A stretch of DNA of 21,252 nucleotides from CAYMJV01 sp964390545 (GTDB taxonomy: Bacteria; Desulfobacterota; BSN033; UBA1163): NCBI GenBank assembly GCA_964390545.1, contig CAYMJV010000054.1, positions 1 to 21,252 on the forward strand. Direction: 5' to 3'. Shown piece after piece: positions 6,783-15,020 of this stretch. A program made the translations under genes and the position numbers. Within the stretch, counting starts at the first letter, position 1. Each line of letters begins with the position of its first letter. The notes beneath the pieces were generated by a model that searched no databases, was not told where the DNA came from, and saw only the letters and a list, made by a program, of their open reading frames with translations.

Positions 6783-7711
6783 ATCTCTGACGTCCCTTCC
6801 GTGACCTTCAGGAAATAATCTTCAAGGGTCCTGTGGGGGGAAAAGGAGAAGACTTCCACATGGTTCGTCACAAGGAACCGATTCAGATCTGAAGAGCGGC
6901 CGGGTTCAATCCGAACCTCCATCTTCCCATTCTCGGCAGAAAGGATTTTCGTCCAAGCAAGCCTTTTTAGGAGTTCTACGGCCAAGGCCAGAGGCGAAAC
7001 TTCAATGGCATAATCCGTGGCTTCTCTATCCAGCAACTCGGAACCCGTCCCCTGGGCAATGAGCTCACCGTGGTGGATTACAGCCATCCTTGTGGCCACC
7101 ACTTCAACCTCTGAAAGAAGATGAGAAGAGAGAAATATTGTCATTCGCCTCTCTCTGGACAGTCTTTTGATAAGCTCCCGAACCTCCTTCATCCCCTGGG
7201 GGTCCAGACCAGCCGTCGGCTCATCCAGGATGATCAGTTCGGGTTTTGTCAGGAGGGCCTGCGCGATCCCGAGCCTCTGCTTCATTCCGTGAGAATACGT
7301 CTTCACCTTCTCAAAGGCCCGCGATTTCAGTCCCACCATTTCCAGGCTCTCCATAATTTCGTCCCTCCGGACAACACAGGTCATGGAACCGAGGATCTCC
7401 AGGTTCTTGTAGGCCGAAAGGTATCCATAGAAATCGGGTTTCTCAACAATTCCGCTCACCCGGGAAAGGACTGCACTCCGATGCCGGTGGAGATCTTTTC
7501 CAAAGATTTCGATCGAGCCAGAAGTGGGTCTCAGAAGCGTGAGGATCATCCGGATCGTTGTGCTCTTCCCCGCGCCATTTGGTCCGAGAAAACAGAAGAC
7601 ATCTCCGCGGTGGACCTCAATATTTACATCTTTCGCAGCCCACCGTTCCCCAAATTTCTTGCTTAAACCACGGGTTCTTAGGACAACCTCTTGATCGAAA
7701 GAATTCTTCAT
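6779..7711 (-). CDS. ABC transporter ATP-binding protein
   Basis: A 310-residue ATPase, first gene of the exporter operon. Visible motifs: Walker A GPNGAGKS (43-50), a Q-loop position occupied by glutamate (E90, GIVEKPDFYG), degenerate signature YSHGMKQRLGIAQALL (139-154), Walker B LIILDEP (159-165) and the switch histidine H197 (LSSHLLSEVE). The glutamate and the following FYGYLSAYKNL are typical of BcrA-like ATPases, which work with ABC-2 permeases as homodimers. The C-terminal 100 residues form an accessory region common in this group. BcrA-like systems act in antibiotic self-protection, lipid export or copper-centre maturation (NosF), and the sequence does not choose among them. The ribosome site is weak. 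Confidence 0.9.
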   Translation of the reverse strand: MKNSFDQEVVLRTRGLSKKFGERWAAKDVNIEVHRGDVFCFLGPNGAGKSTTIRMILTLLRPTSGSIEIFGKDLHRHRSAVLSRVSGIVEKPDFYGYLSAYKNLEILGSMTCVVRRDEIMESLEMVGLKSRAFEKVKTYSHGMKQRLGIAQALLTKPELIILDEPTAGLDPQGMKEVRELIKRLSRERRMTIFLSSHLLSEVEVVATRMAVIHHGELIAQGTGSELLDREATDYAIEVSPLALAVELLKRLAWTKILSAENGKMEVRIEPGRSSDLNRFLVTNHVEVFSFSPHRTLEDYFLKVTEGTSEI

Positions 7712-7801
7712 GGCACCGACCCGTATTATGACGCAAAAAGGGAGAAAAAAACAATAGGCCTCTCATCTTTGTTGGACTTCAAGGAGGGTATCCCGTAATA
7801 C

Positions 7802-7830
7802 TTGCGAAACGATCCGAATGAAGATATGAT
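7802..7830 (+). promoter_or_regulatory. Candidate sigma-70 promoter of hppA
   Basis: TTGCGA (7802-7807) is followed after exactly 17 nt by TATGAT (7825-7830), matching 4 of 6 and 5 of 6 consensus positions. Transcription would begin near 7837 and give a leader of about 95 nt. The rest of the divergent gap (7712-7931) shows no strong structure, and no clear promoter for the ABC operon was seen on the other strand. Confidence 0.45.
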
Positions 7831-7931
7831 ACCAAATTGCTTCTTAATGAAAGCCTGACTATCCGCGGCATCGTTTAATTTAATGAGACAATGGATCGGT
7901 ATCAGAAAAAATTTAGAACGGAGGTTTGAAG

Positions 7932-9998
7932 ATGGAATGGATCGGAGTTGCTTCACTCACAGGTATTGTGGCTTTGCTATTTGTCGTCTATATCGCTAGA
8001 AAGGTGATGAGACAAGACCCTGGGACACCCCAGATGGTCGCCATCTCAGACGCAGTTCATGAAGGAGCCATGGCCTTTTTGAAGAGGGAATACAAGGCCA
8101 TCGGCATCTTTGCCATCATTGTGGCTATTCTTCTGGCTCTTGGACTGAAAGGACAGGGATGGCGTTTCTCTATCGCGACAGCCCTCTCCTATCTCGTAGG
8201 TGCAGCCTGTTCTTTGACCGCCGGCTATGTTGGATTGAGCATCTCCACAAGAGCGAATACCCGGACGGCTCAGGCTGCCACGAAAGGATTTAACCAGGCC
8301 TTGGGGGTTGCATTTCCTGGTGGGGCAGTGATGGGCCTTACTGTGGTCGGCCTGGGCCTTTTAGCTTTTTCTGTCGTCTTTTTGGTTTTGGGATACTTTG
8401 CCTCGGGTGAAATGATGGCAAAAATGACCAAAGCTGCTGGCATCATCGCCGGCTTCAGCATGGGTGCCAGTTCGGTTGCCCTCTTTGCAAGAGTGGGAGG
8501 AGGTGTTTATACCAAAGCCGCTGATGTGGGAGCGGATTTAGTGGGAAAGGTGGAGGCGGGAATTCCAGAGGACGATCCAAGAAATCCTGCCACCATTGCT
8601 GACAATGTGGGAGACAACGTGGGTGATGTGGCAGGAATGGGTGCAGACCTCTACGAATCCTATATCGGTTCTCTACTCTCCGGAGTGATCATTGCCACTC
8701 AAACCTTACCTACTCCGGAACTCAAGATCAAAGGGGTCATCCTCTCCTTCCTCCTTTATGCCGTTGGGATCATCGCCTCCATTTTAGGAGTCTTCTTTGT
8801 CAGGACGGGTGAAAAGGCCGACCCCCGAAAGGCTCTTAACAATGGAACAGTCTCTAGCGCAGTCTTCTATTCCATTGGTTCTTTTCTATTAGTGGTATTC
8901 ATGTTCGGATGGGATCTCTCCTACTTCTTCGCCAGTTTTTCAGGGATTGTGGCAGGGATGGTGATTGGCTTCACTGCAAATTACTATACCTCGGGAAAGT
9001 CGGTTGAGAATCTTGCAAAGGCCAGCACCACAGGTTCGGCGACGACTATCATCCATGGATTTGCATTAAGCTGCAAAAGCACTATAGTTCCTCTGGTGGT
9101 CATTGGGATTGCGATCTTGATCTCTTTCAAATTTGGAGGTTTCTTTGGTATCGCCCTTTCAGCGATCGGAATGTTGGCCACGACCGGCATGGTGGTTGCC
9201 GTTGACGCCTATGGACCCATTGCTGACAATTCTGGAGGGATTGCAGAGATGTCCCATATGGGCAAGGACATCCGGAAGATCACAGATTCTCTTGATGCAG
9301 CCGGTAATACCACGGCTGCCATTGCCAAAGGCTTTGCCATTGGATCGGCTGCATTGACCGCTTTGGCTCTTTTCTTCTCCTATACACAGGTGATGAACCT
9401 TTCTGCGATTGATATCATGAGCGCAGGGGGCTACAAAATCGTTGCTGGCGTCTTCATCGGAGCTATCATTCCATACTTCTTTGCGGGAGCGACCATGATG
9501 GCAGTGGGAAGGGCTGCCTTCGGTGTAGTGGAAGAAGTGCGGAGACAGTTTAGAGAGATCAAAGGATTGATGGAGGGAACGGCGAAGGCAGACTATGCCC
9601 GTTGTGTTGACATCACCACTGCCAGTGCGCTCAAAGAAATGATCGTTCCTGGAATTGCTGCGGTCGTCATCCCCGTTGTTTTAGGTGGCCTCCTCGGCCC
9701 AGAGGCGTTAGCAGGGGTATTGTTAGGAGCACTCGCCACAGGTGTTCCGTTGGCGATTCAGATGGCCAATGCGGGCGGAGCCTGGGATAATGCCAAAAAA
9801 TGGATCGAGGAAGGAAACCTGGGGGGGAAAGGATCAGATACGCATAAAGCTGCAGTTGTGGGAGACACGGTGGGTGATCCTTTTAAGGATACCTCTGCTC
9901 CTTCGATGAATATCCTTCTGAAATTGATGACCGTCGTTTCATTGGTCTTCGGTCCGATGATCCTTGTCATTCATCAATGGCTCGTTTCACTGTTTTAA
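7932..9998 (+). CDS. hppA: Membrane-bound ion-pumping pyrophosphatase (K+-dependent type)
   Basis: HppA couples cytoplasmic pyrophosphate hydrolysis to export of H+ or Na+. The protein has 688 residues and about 16 membrane segments, the usual size. Active-site motifs include GADLVGKVE and EDDPRNPATIADNVGDNVGDVAGMGADLYESY (about 198-240), DAYGPIADNSGGIAEM (about 425-440), and a C-terminal DNAKKWIEEG...DTVGDPFKDTSAPS. The GNTTAA motif near residue 457 has alanine where K+-independent enzymes have lysine, which marks the K+-dependent class. Glutamate in DLYESY occupies the position found in Na+-pumping members, but some H+ pumps share it, so the ion is left open. ATG 7932 follows GGAGG (7920-7924) with a 7-nt spacer; an in-frame TTG at 7926 is too close to that site. 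It is divergent from the ABC operon and converges with trkA. Confidence 0.95.
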   Translation: MEWIGVASLTGIVALLFVVYIARKVMRQDPGTPQMVAISDAVHEGAMAFLKREYKAIGIFAIIVAILLALGLKGQGWRFSIATALSYLVGAACSLTAGYVGLSISTRANTRTAQAATKGFNQALGVAFPGGAVMGLTVVGLGLLAFSVVFLVLGYFASGEMMAKMTKAAGIIAGFSMGASSVALFARVGGGVYTKAADVGADLVGKVEAGIPEDDPRNPATIADNVGDNVGDVAGMGADLYESYIGSLLSGVIIATQTLPTPELKIKGVILSFLLYAVGIIASILGVFFVRTGEKADPRKALNNGTVSSAVFYSIGSFLLVVFMFGWDLSYFFASFSGIVAGMVIGFTANYYTSGKSVENLAKASTTGSATTIIHGFALSCKSTIVPLVVIGIAILISFKFGGFFGIALSAIGMLATTGMVVAVDAYGPIADNSGGIAEMSHMGKDIRKITDSLDAAGNTTAAIAKGFAIGSAALTALALFFSYTQVMNLSAIDIMSAGGYKIVAGVFIGAIIPYFFAGATMMAVGRAAFGVVEEVRRQFREIKGLMEGTAKADYARCVDITTASALKEMIVPGIAAVVIPVVLGGLLGPEALAGVLLGALATGVPLAIQMANAGGAWDNAKKWIEEGNLGGKGSDTHKAAVVGDTVGDPFKDTSAPSMNILLKLMTVVSLVFGPMILVIHQWLVSLF

Positions 9999-10033
9999 TG
10001 AGAGAGCGATAGGTTGCTGAACTGTCATCTTTC

Positions 10034-10056
10034 CCCTCTCCCCTGAGGGGAGAGGG
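10034..10056. repeat. Perfect hairpin between convergent hppA and trkA
   Basis: CCCTCTCCCC and GGGGAGAGGG form a perfect 10-bp stem with a TGA loop, followed by another G-rich stretch. It is the only strong structure between the two convergent genes and could stop transcription from either side. Neither strand shows the T-run of an intrinsic terminator, and C-rich palindromes of this type are commonly dispersed repeats, so it is recorded as a repeat. Confidence 0.65.
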
Positions 10057-10074
10057 AGGGGCGAGGGGATATTC

Positions 10075-10722
10075 TTATTTGATTTTCTGGATATCTTTCT
10101 CTTTGCCGATGACCACTAAAACATCACTATCTTTTATCACAAATTCAGCCCGGGGAACCATGGTGAGTCTTTCCGGTAATGTCTCTCTCACTGCAATCAC
10201 CTCAATATGGTGCTTGGTCCTAAGATGGAGCTCTCCAATCGTCTTTCCCATAAAACTCGCTGGGGGTACGATTTCGGAAATCGTGTAATCCTCAGAAAGG
10301 GGGATGTAATCGAGAATATTAGGAGAGATGATGCTTTTGGCTACTTTATCCGCCATCTCTCGTTCTGGAATGATCACTTCCGTTGCTCCCACTTTTTCTA
10401 AAACGCGCTTATGATCCTCATTGGGGGCTTTGACAATAATATTTCTCACCTTCATCTCTTTTAGATGAAGGGTGATCAAAGTGCTGGCAGCCAGATTTTC
10501 TCCAAAAGAGATGATAACGACATCATCTTCCTGAATTCCAATGGATTCCATGACCTCCTTATCTGTCCCGTCGGCAAGAACCGCTTTGGTGGAGAAATCT
10601 TTGATCCTTTGAATCACTTCTTTGTCCTTGTCGACGGCAATGACTTCCATCCCATTTTCATAAAGGTCTTTGGCGATATTGAAACCAAAAATCCCCAATC
10701 CAATCACCACCACTCTTTTCAT
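10075..10722 (-). CDS. trkA: RCK-domain K+ uptake regulator (TrkA/KtrA family)
   Basis: A 215-residue cytoplasmic regulator that gates the TrkH/KtrB channel in response to bound nucleotide. The N-terminal Rossmann (RCK_N) domain shows VVVIGLGIFG (GxGxxG near residues 8-13) and the acidic residue after strand 2 (VIAVDKD). The C-terminal RCK_C domain covers about residues 135-215 (SEIVPPASFMGKTIGEL...DVLVVIGKE). It has one RCK unit, like KtrA, where E. coli TrkA (458 residues) has two; it may assemble as an octameric ring. An upstream in-frame GTG (10740) overlaps the ribosome site, so the ATG at 10722, 7 nt after GAGGAG, is chosen. The cognate channel gene lies 98 nt upstream. The name is by family, and ktrA would be equally fair. 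Confidence 0.9.
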   Translation of the reverse strand: MKRVVVIGLGIFGFNIAKDLYENGMEVIAVDKDKEVIQRIKDFSTKAVLADGTDKEVMESIGIQEDDVVIISFGENLAASTLITLHLKEMKVRNIIVKAPNEDHKRVLEKVGATEVIIPEREMADKVAKSIISPNILDYIPLSEDYTISEIVPPASFMGKTIGELHLRTKHHIEVIAVRETLPERLTMVPRAEFVIKDSDVLVVIGKEKDIQKIK

Positions 10723-10760
10723 TCGATATCTCCTCTTCACTCAGGACGACAGCTGTTTTT

Positions 10761-10809
10761 CTGCTTACTGCTTTCTGCTCACTGCTTTGTGCCTACAGCT
10801 TTCTGCCTA
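10761..10809. repeat. 14-bp tandem repeat, 3.5 copies, between trkH and trkA
   Basis: After a half unit (10761-10767) come three tandem 14-mers: CTGCTTTCTGCTCA (10768-10781), CTGCTTTGTGCCTA (10782-10795) and CAGCTTTCTGCCTA (10796-10809). They fill about half of the 98-nt gap. Such short tandem blocks can change copy number by slippage and alter spacing in the trkH-trkA transcript. Confidence 0.65.
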
Positions 10810-10820
10810 CTATTGTTCTT

Positions 10821-12200
10821 CTATCCTACCATGACCCCTTCTTCCGCATACGTGATGCCCCTCTTTGCGCCCCCTCGAGAAAGAGAAAAGGCGAGTGTCA
10901 GGGGCCCTACTCTTCCTGCAAACATCATCAAAATGAGCGCATATTTCTGGAGATCATTCAGTTTGGGTGTCACCCCCATGGACAAGCCTACTGTTCCGAA
11001 AGCAGAAACCGTATCAAAAAGATATTCTACAAAATAATGACGGCTTTCCAGAGGGGGAAGATTCCCTCCTCCTGCGATCAGAAGAACGGATGTAATAATT
11101 GCTACCGAAAAGGCCGAGGCAAAGATAATCGATATGGCCCGGCTGACAATCTCCTTGGGGATGGTTCTATTGAAGACATTCACATCGTCGTTCCCCTTGA
11201 GCCGGTTCCAGAGCAGCAGGACTAAAAGCGCTGCACTCGACGTTTTAACCCCGCCGCCGGTAGAACCGGGAGAGGCTCCGATAAACATAAGGATGAGTAA
11301 GAGGAGAATGGTTGCATTGGTCAAGGCACCGATATCCACCGTATTGAATCCAGCCGTCCGGGGGGTAACGGATTGGAAGAGGGAAGCCAGGATTTTGTTT
11401 AAGACTGGAACGTCTTTAATAATATGATTTCTTTCAAAGAAATAGAAAAGAAAAGCACCGGAGAGAATGAGAATGGTTGTCGTGATGATTACAATTTTGG
11501 TATGGGCAGACAGTCTTTTTTGTACGCCCTTCAACCAGGAGACGACTTCGTATTGAACAATGAAACCAATGCCACCATGAACGATGAGCCCCATCACGGT
11601 CAGATTGACGATCACGTCGCCCTGATAACCCATGAGATTGTCCGAAAAGAGAGAATAGCCACAATTATTAAAGGCTGAAATGGCATTATAGACGGCATGA
11701 TAAAGTGCTGTTCCTGGAGAAAAATCTCTGGAAAACCGGATGAACAAAAAGAGGGTTCCAATGAATTCGGTGATGAGGGTGAACCAAAGGACCGACCTCG
11801 CGATGACGATGAAATCCCTTCGAGGCGTATGGAGAAATGTCGATTGAACAATCTCCCTTCCTTTAAATGAAATGCCCCGGCCCATTAATACGAAGAAGAC
11901 CGTGGAGAACGTGATGATTCCTAGTCCTCCGATCTGAAAAAGGAAAATGGTGATGACCTGACCCAAAGTGCTCAAATCCTTGCCGACGTCGATAACGACC
12001 AAGCCTGTCACACAAACTGCTGACGTAGAAGAAAAGAGAGCATCCACAAACCGGAGATTTCCCTTGGTAGCTGAGAAGGGGAACCATAGAAGAATTCCGC
12101 CTGTCAGGATCACCGCTGCAAAACTGAGGACGAAAATCCTCGCAGGCGAGAAGTGCCTCGAAAAGAACGTTTTAATCTTAATTCGGATCTTCATTGGCAT
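10821..12200 (-). CDS. trkH: Potassium channel/transporter subunit of the TrkH/KtrB family
   Basis: A 459-residue inner-membrane K+ translocating subunit made of four membrane-pore-membrane repeats. The selectivity-filter segments are visible in order: SAVCVTGLVV, AFNNCGYSLFS, VTPRTAGFNTVD and SAFGTVGLSMG. Each has the glycine expected in this superfamily. The arginine in MFAGRVGPLTLAF matches the conserved positive residue of the last repeat, and GASPGSTGGGVKT is the glycine-rich loop typical of the family. The frame is open to a TTG at 12263, but that TTG is part of a TTGACA promoter box, so ATG 12200 is preferred (GGAGG lies 12 nt before it; the ATG at 12194 is an alternative). It pairs with the trkA-type gene downstream. 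KtrB versus TrkH naming cannot be settled by eye. Confidence 0.92.
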   Translation of the reverse strand: MPMKIRIKIKTFFSRHFSPARIFVLSFAAVILTGGILLWFPFSATKGNLRFVDALFSSTSAVCVTGLVVIDVGKDLSTLGQVITIFLFQIGGLGIITFSTVFFVLMGRGISFKGREIVQSTFLHTPRRDFIVIARSVLWFTLITEFIGTLFLFIRFSRDFSPGTALYHAVYNAISAFNNCGYSLFSDNLMGYQGDVIVNLTVMGLIVHGGIGFIVQYEVVSWLKGVQKRLSAHTKIVIITTTILILSGAFLFYFFERNHIIKDVPVLNKILASLFQSVTPRTAGFNTVDIGALTNATILLLLILMFIGASPGSTGGGVKTSSAALLVLLLWNRLKGNDDVNVFNRTIPKEIVSRAISIIFASAFSVAIITSVLLIAGGGNLPPLESRHYFVEYLFDTVSAFGTVGLSMGVTPKLNDLQKYALILMMFAGRVGPLTLAFSLSRGGAKRGITYAEEGVMVG

Positions 12201-12234
12201 TGAACGTTCGACCCTCCAATGGGGGCCAGGATGG

Positions 12235-12263
12235 ACTTTACTCAAAGATCTCTCTTCTGTCAA
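12235..12263 (-). promoter_or_regulatory. Candidate sigma-70 promoter of trkH-trkA
   Basis: On the minus strand TTGACA (12263-12258) is followed after 17 nt by TAAAGT (12240-12235), a full -35 match and a 4-of-6 -10 match. Transcription would start near 12228, 28 nt before the trkH ATG. The trk pair could thus be expressed independently of the kinase/receiver genes, 168 nt upstream. Confidence 0.45.
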
Positions 12264-12368
12264 TAAAAGATGGGATGACCGACAGACAACACGGACGAGA
12301 AGATTTCATTCGGTAAAAACCACGCCTGTCGCTCGATATCAAGAGATCTTGGGAAACCGGCATAGAGA

Positions 12369-13073
12369 TTACTTCTTTTCCTTCTTCTCTTCTTTTTTCG
12401 CCTCTTCGAGAAGCATACCCCCTGCCATTTTCCATCTGAAGTTAGTCGATCGTTGGAGATTTTTGATGGCAGGTTCGTAGGAAGGATCGAGTGAAAGGGC
12501 GGCCCGGTAATTCTTTTGGGCTTCAATACGATCCCCTCGAATTTCCATGAGTGCCCCCAAGAGATTAAATGCCTCTGGTCGGGAAGGATCGAGGGAGATG
12601 GCTTTTCGGACATGCTCGACGGCTGCATCGAAATGACGGTCTCCAATACACCGCTTAGCAAGCTCAATAGATGACGCATAACCCACCGCTTTCTGTTCGT
12701 CGATCTTTTCCCTATCCAGCACGCGGGAGACTAATTCTCGAATCTCATCAGGGGCAAAGGGTTTCTGAATAAAATCGGCAGCACCCAATTTCATGGCCTC
12801 CACTGCTGACTCAACGGTCCCGTAAGCGGTAAGAATGACGATGCGGATGTCCGGCCGGATCTTAGAAACCTGGCGGAGTACTTCCATTCCATCCATCCCG
12901 GGCATCCTGAGGTCTAACAGAATAAGCCCAAACTCTTTTTCCTTGAGCTTGGCCAGTGCTTCCTCCCCGTTTGCAGCAGTATCGGTTTCCACTTCCAGAA
13001 CCTCTAACGCCTGGGAGAGAGTCAAACGAATGTTTTTCTCATCATCTACGATTAAAACGGATTTGCCTTTCAT
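12369..13073 (-). CDS. Response regulator: receiver domain fused to TPR-like repeats
   Basis: A 234-residue protein. Residues 4-120 are a complete receiver domain: acidic pair D10-D11, phospho-acceptor D54 (LILLDLRMPGMDG), T82 and K104 (FIQKPF), most like NtrC-family receivers. Residues about 148-212 form two TPR-like repeats (RHFDAAVEHVRKAISLDPSR, then DRIEAQKNYRAALSLDPSYEP). The tail is Lys/Glu-rich. There is no helix-turn-helix, AAA+ or enzymatic output domain, so it is not a KdpE equivalent. Output through protein binding is inferred. The start is ATG 13073 (GAGGAAGGA upstream); the open frame further upstream overlaps the kinase gene, whose stop lies 17 nt before. The adjacent kinase is the obvious phosphodonor. 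Confidence 0.85.
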   Translation of the reverse strand: MKGKSVLIVDDEKNIRLTLSQALEVLEVETDTAANGEEALAKLKEKEFGLILLDLRMPGMDGMEVLRQVSKIRPDIRIVILTAYGTVESAVEAMKLGAADFIQKPFAPDEIRELVSRVLDREKIDEQKAVGYASSIELAKRCIGDRHFDAAVEHVRKAISLDPSRPEAFNLLGALMEIRGDRIEAQKNYRAALSLDPSYEPAIKNLQRSTNFRWKMAGGMLLEEAKKEEKKEKK

Positions 13074-13090
13074 AGTCCTTCCTCTTGTGA

Positions 13091-14929
13091 TTATCCCCAG
13101 ATGGGAAGTGTGAAGGTAAATGTACTCCCCGATCCTGGAACTGAATCGACCCAAATGGTGCCTCCGTGGGCACGGACGATTTCCTTGCAAATAGCCAGCC
13201 CAAGCCCACTCCCTCCCACTGCCTTGTCACTTTTGACCTGAACAAATTTATCAAAGATCTTCGACTGATATTCATACGGAATACCAGCCCCGTCGTCATT
13301 GACTGAGATCTGGACGTAAGGACCAAATGATTCAGCAGACAGCTTAATGTGCCCGCCGCTGGGGGTATACCGCAAAGCATTAGAAATTAGATTGGTTAAT
13401 ACCCAGGTAATCTTATTATCATCTGCCTTCACATTTGGCAACCCTTCTGGGGCATCAAAGGAGAGGTTCACCGCTTTTTCTTCCTTCTGAGCGTTAAAAA
13501 CGGTAGCTGCCTTCTCAAAGAGGACGCGGATCGAAATGCTCGATAACTCCATCTCCATCTTGCCTGCTTCAATCTTGGAAAGATCAAGGAGGTTGCTGAC
13601 AAAGGCTTTCAGGCGCTGCACCTCCTCATGGGCTGCTGAAAGGAGCTGCTGCTCCTTCTCGTTGAGCTTCTTTATAGCACTCTCCAGAAGAAGATCAATG
13701 CTCATGCCGATACTCGTTAAAGGAGTCCGCAGTTCATGGGAGGCGGTCATGACGAACTCACTCTTCAGACGATCGAGTTCTGCCAGTCTCGTGACATCAC
13801 GCAACAGGAGGACCACTCCTATTAAAACACCCTTCTTCCCGCGAACGGGTGTGATGGAGAACTGGTAGTGACGTCTGGTTCCTTCCTTTTCTACCGTAAA
13901 GAGGTTTTGTTTCTCCTCAATACTCGGAGGTTTCCCCGATTCCATTGACTCCTTGATGTAGTTGAACAACTGCTCGCTTTCAAGCACTTCAAGAAAGTGT
14001 CTATTCTGCGGGCTGTCCGGTGGGAGATCAAGGATTCTCCTTGCCATGGGGTTCATTCCGGTTACCCTGAACTCTCCATCCACCAAAATGATACCGTCGT
14101 CAATGCTCCGGATAATCGCTTCACTCTTCCGTTTTTCCTCCATGATCTGTTCGATATTCAGATCATGGAATCCCTTCAATTTCTTGGCCATCGAATTAAA
14201 CTCGTCCGTCAGTCGGCCGAGCTCATCCTCAGATCGGGTGGAGATTTCGATCTCGTAGTTCCCTTCGGCGATCTTTTGCGTGGCGTCCACCATCTCGCGA
14301 ACAGGTTTCACAAGAAGATTTGAAAGAACCAAGCTAAATCCCAATCCAATTGCGATCGCCACCATCCCAATGATGGCCATGGACCATATCGCCCTTTTGG
14401 CGATGAAGTGTGCGCGGTTACTGACCTTGAACATGTTCTCCTGGTTAATCTCTCTCAGGCGAATGCAGGTGTCACGGACAGAAAGGAATGACGGAAGGAT
14501 GGTCTCATGGTAAAAGGCCCCTGTTTTCCGGGGCCCTGCCACAGAAATCGGTCTGAGTTCAGAGACATGATCCAGATATTTCGAATACTCTGTTTCAATC
14601 ATGTTTACAATTTTGTCCTCACCCTCCACCGTGATATTATCCTTTGCCCGGCCCAACCACTGAAAAAATTGGCTCTCATTTTCCCGGAACTGATTCCACC
14701 CTTCCTCCTGGTAACCAAGGAACATTAACAGGATGGCGCTGTCCTGGCGCTCAATCGCGTAGACCATATTCTCTGCCGCAAGTATACTTTTATAATTTTC
14801 CTTCAAGATGGCGTCGCTGGCTTGGCCGAGGCTCCACAAATTAAAAAAGGCCCAGACCAGGACCAAAACCATCAGGACGAGGGTAATCCCATAGCCAATG
14901 AAGATCTTTTTCCGAAGTGTCCAGACCAT
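13091..14929 (-). CDS. Membrane sensor histidine kinase (KinB-like sensor, HAMP, PAS, HisKA, HATPase)
   Basis: A 612-residue inner-membrane kinase. TM1 is about residues 9-30. A mostly helical periplasmic region (31-178, ENYKSILAAENMVYAIERQDSA) resembles four-helix-bundle sensors of the KinB kind. TM2 is about 180-203, then HAMP (204-255), PAS (about 265-385), HisKA with H398 (TASHELRTPL), and an ATPase domain with N513/N517 (NLISNALRYTP), DDGAGIP (545-551), FDKF (559-562) and GGSGLGL (572-578). All catalytic motifs look intact. The gene sits between the kinase-less KdpD and the receiver-TPR gene, 17 nt before the latter, so it probably phosphorylates that receiver. It is not the missing KdpD C-terminus, since it has its own sensor and membrane segments. 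The ligand is unknown. Confidence 0.92.
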   Translation of the reverse strand: MVWTLRKKIFIGYGITLVLMVLVLVWAFFNLWSLGQASDAILKENYKSILAAENMVYAIERQDSAILLMFLGYQEEGWNQFRENESQFFQWLGRAKDNITVEGEDKIVNMIETEYSKYLDHVSELRPISVAGPRKTGAFYHETILPSFLSVRDTCIRLREINQENMFKVSNRAHFIAKRAIWSMAIIGMVAIAIGLGFSLVLSNLLVKPVREMVDATQKIAEGNYEIEISTRSEDELGRLTDEFNSMAKKLKGFHDLNIEQIMEEKRKSEAIIRSIDDGIILVDGEFRVTGMNPMARRILDLPPDSPQNRHFLEVLESEQLFNYIKESMESGKPPSIEEKQNLFTVEKEGTRRHYQFSITPVRGKKGVLIGVVLLLRDVTRLAELDRLKSEFVMTASHELRTPLTSIGMSIDLLLESAIKKLNEKEQQLLSAAHEEVQRLKAFVSNLLDLSKIEAGKMEMELSSISIRVLFEKAATVFNAQKEEKAVNLSFDAPEGLPNVKADDNKITWVLTNLISNALRYTPSGGHIKLSAESFGPYVQISVNDDGAGIPYEYQSKIFDKFVQVKSDKAVGGSGLGLAICKEIVRAHGGTIWVDSVPGSGSTFTFTLPIWG

Positions 14930-15020
14930 AACGACCTACCTTACCTTTCGATTGGGGACAAAGTGAAAAGCTCGAAAAGGATAAAGGGGAATGGAGCGAG
15001 GCTTAACTCAGTCACCCACG

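Noticed and set aside
7726..7956. 76-residue minus-strand ORF in the hppA/ABC gap
   Set aside because: It overlaps the hppA promoter, ribosome site and first codons, has no recognisable motif, and shows no support as a gene.
10034..10056. Hairpin as an intrinsic terminator of hppA or trkA
   Set aside because: The stem is strong but neither strand has a following T-run, so it is listed only as a repeat.
10465..11037. 190-residue plus-strand ORF across trkA and trkH
   Set aside because: It is antisense to two well-supported genes and runs through the 14-bp tandem repeat; no domain is visible.
12245..12350. 9-bp inverted repeat AAGATCTCT/AGAGATCTT upstream of trkH
   Set aside because: The arms are 88 nt apart with no supporting structure between them, so chance is a sufficient explanation.
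14930..15020. Frameshifted remnant of the KdpD kinase after its stop
   Set aside because: Translation of the 91-nt gap shows no HisKA-like segment, and the next gene begins with its own membrane sensor.
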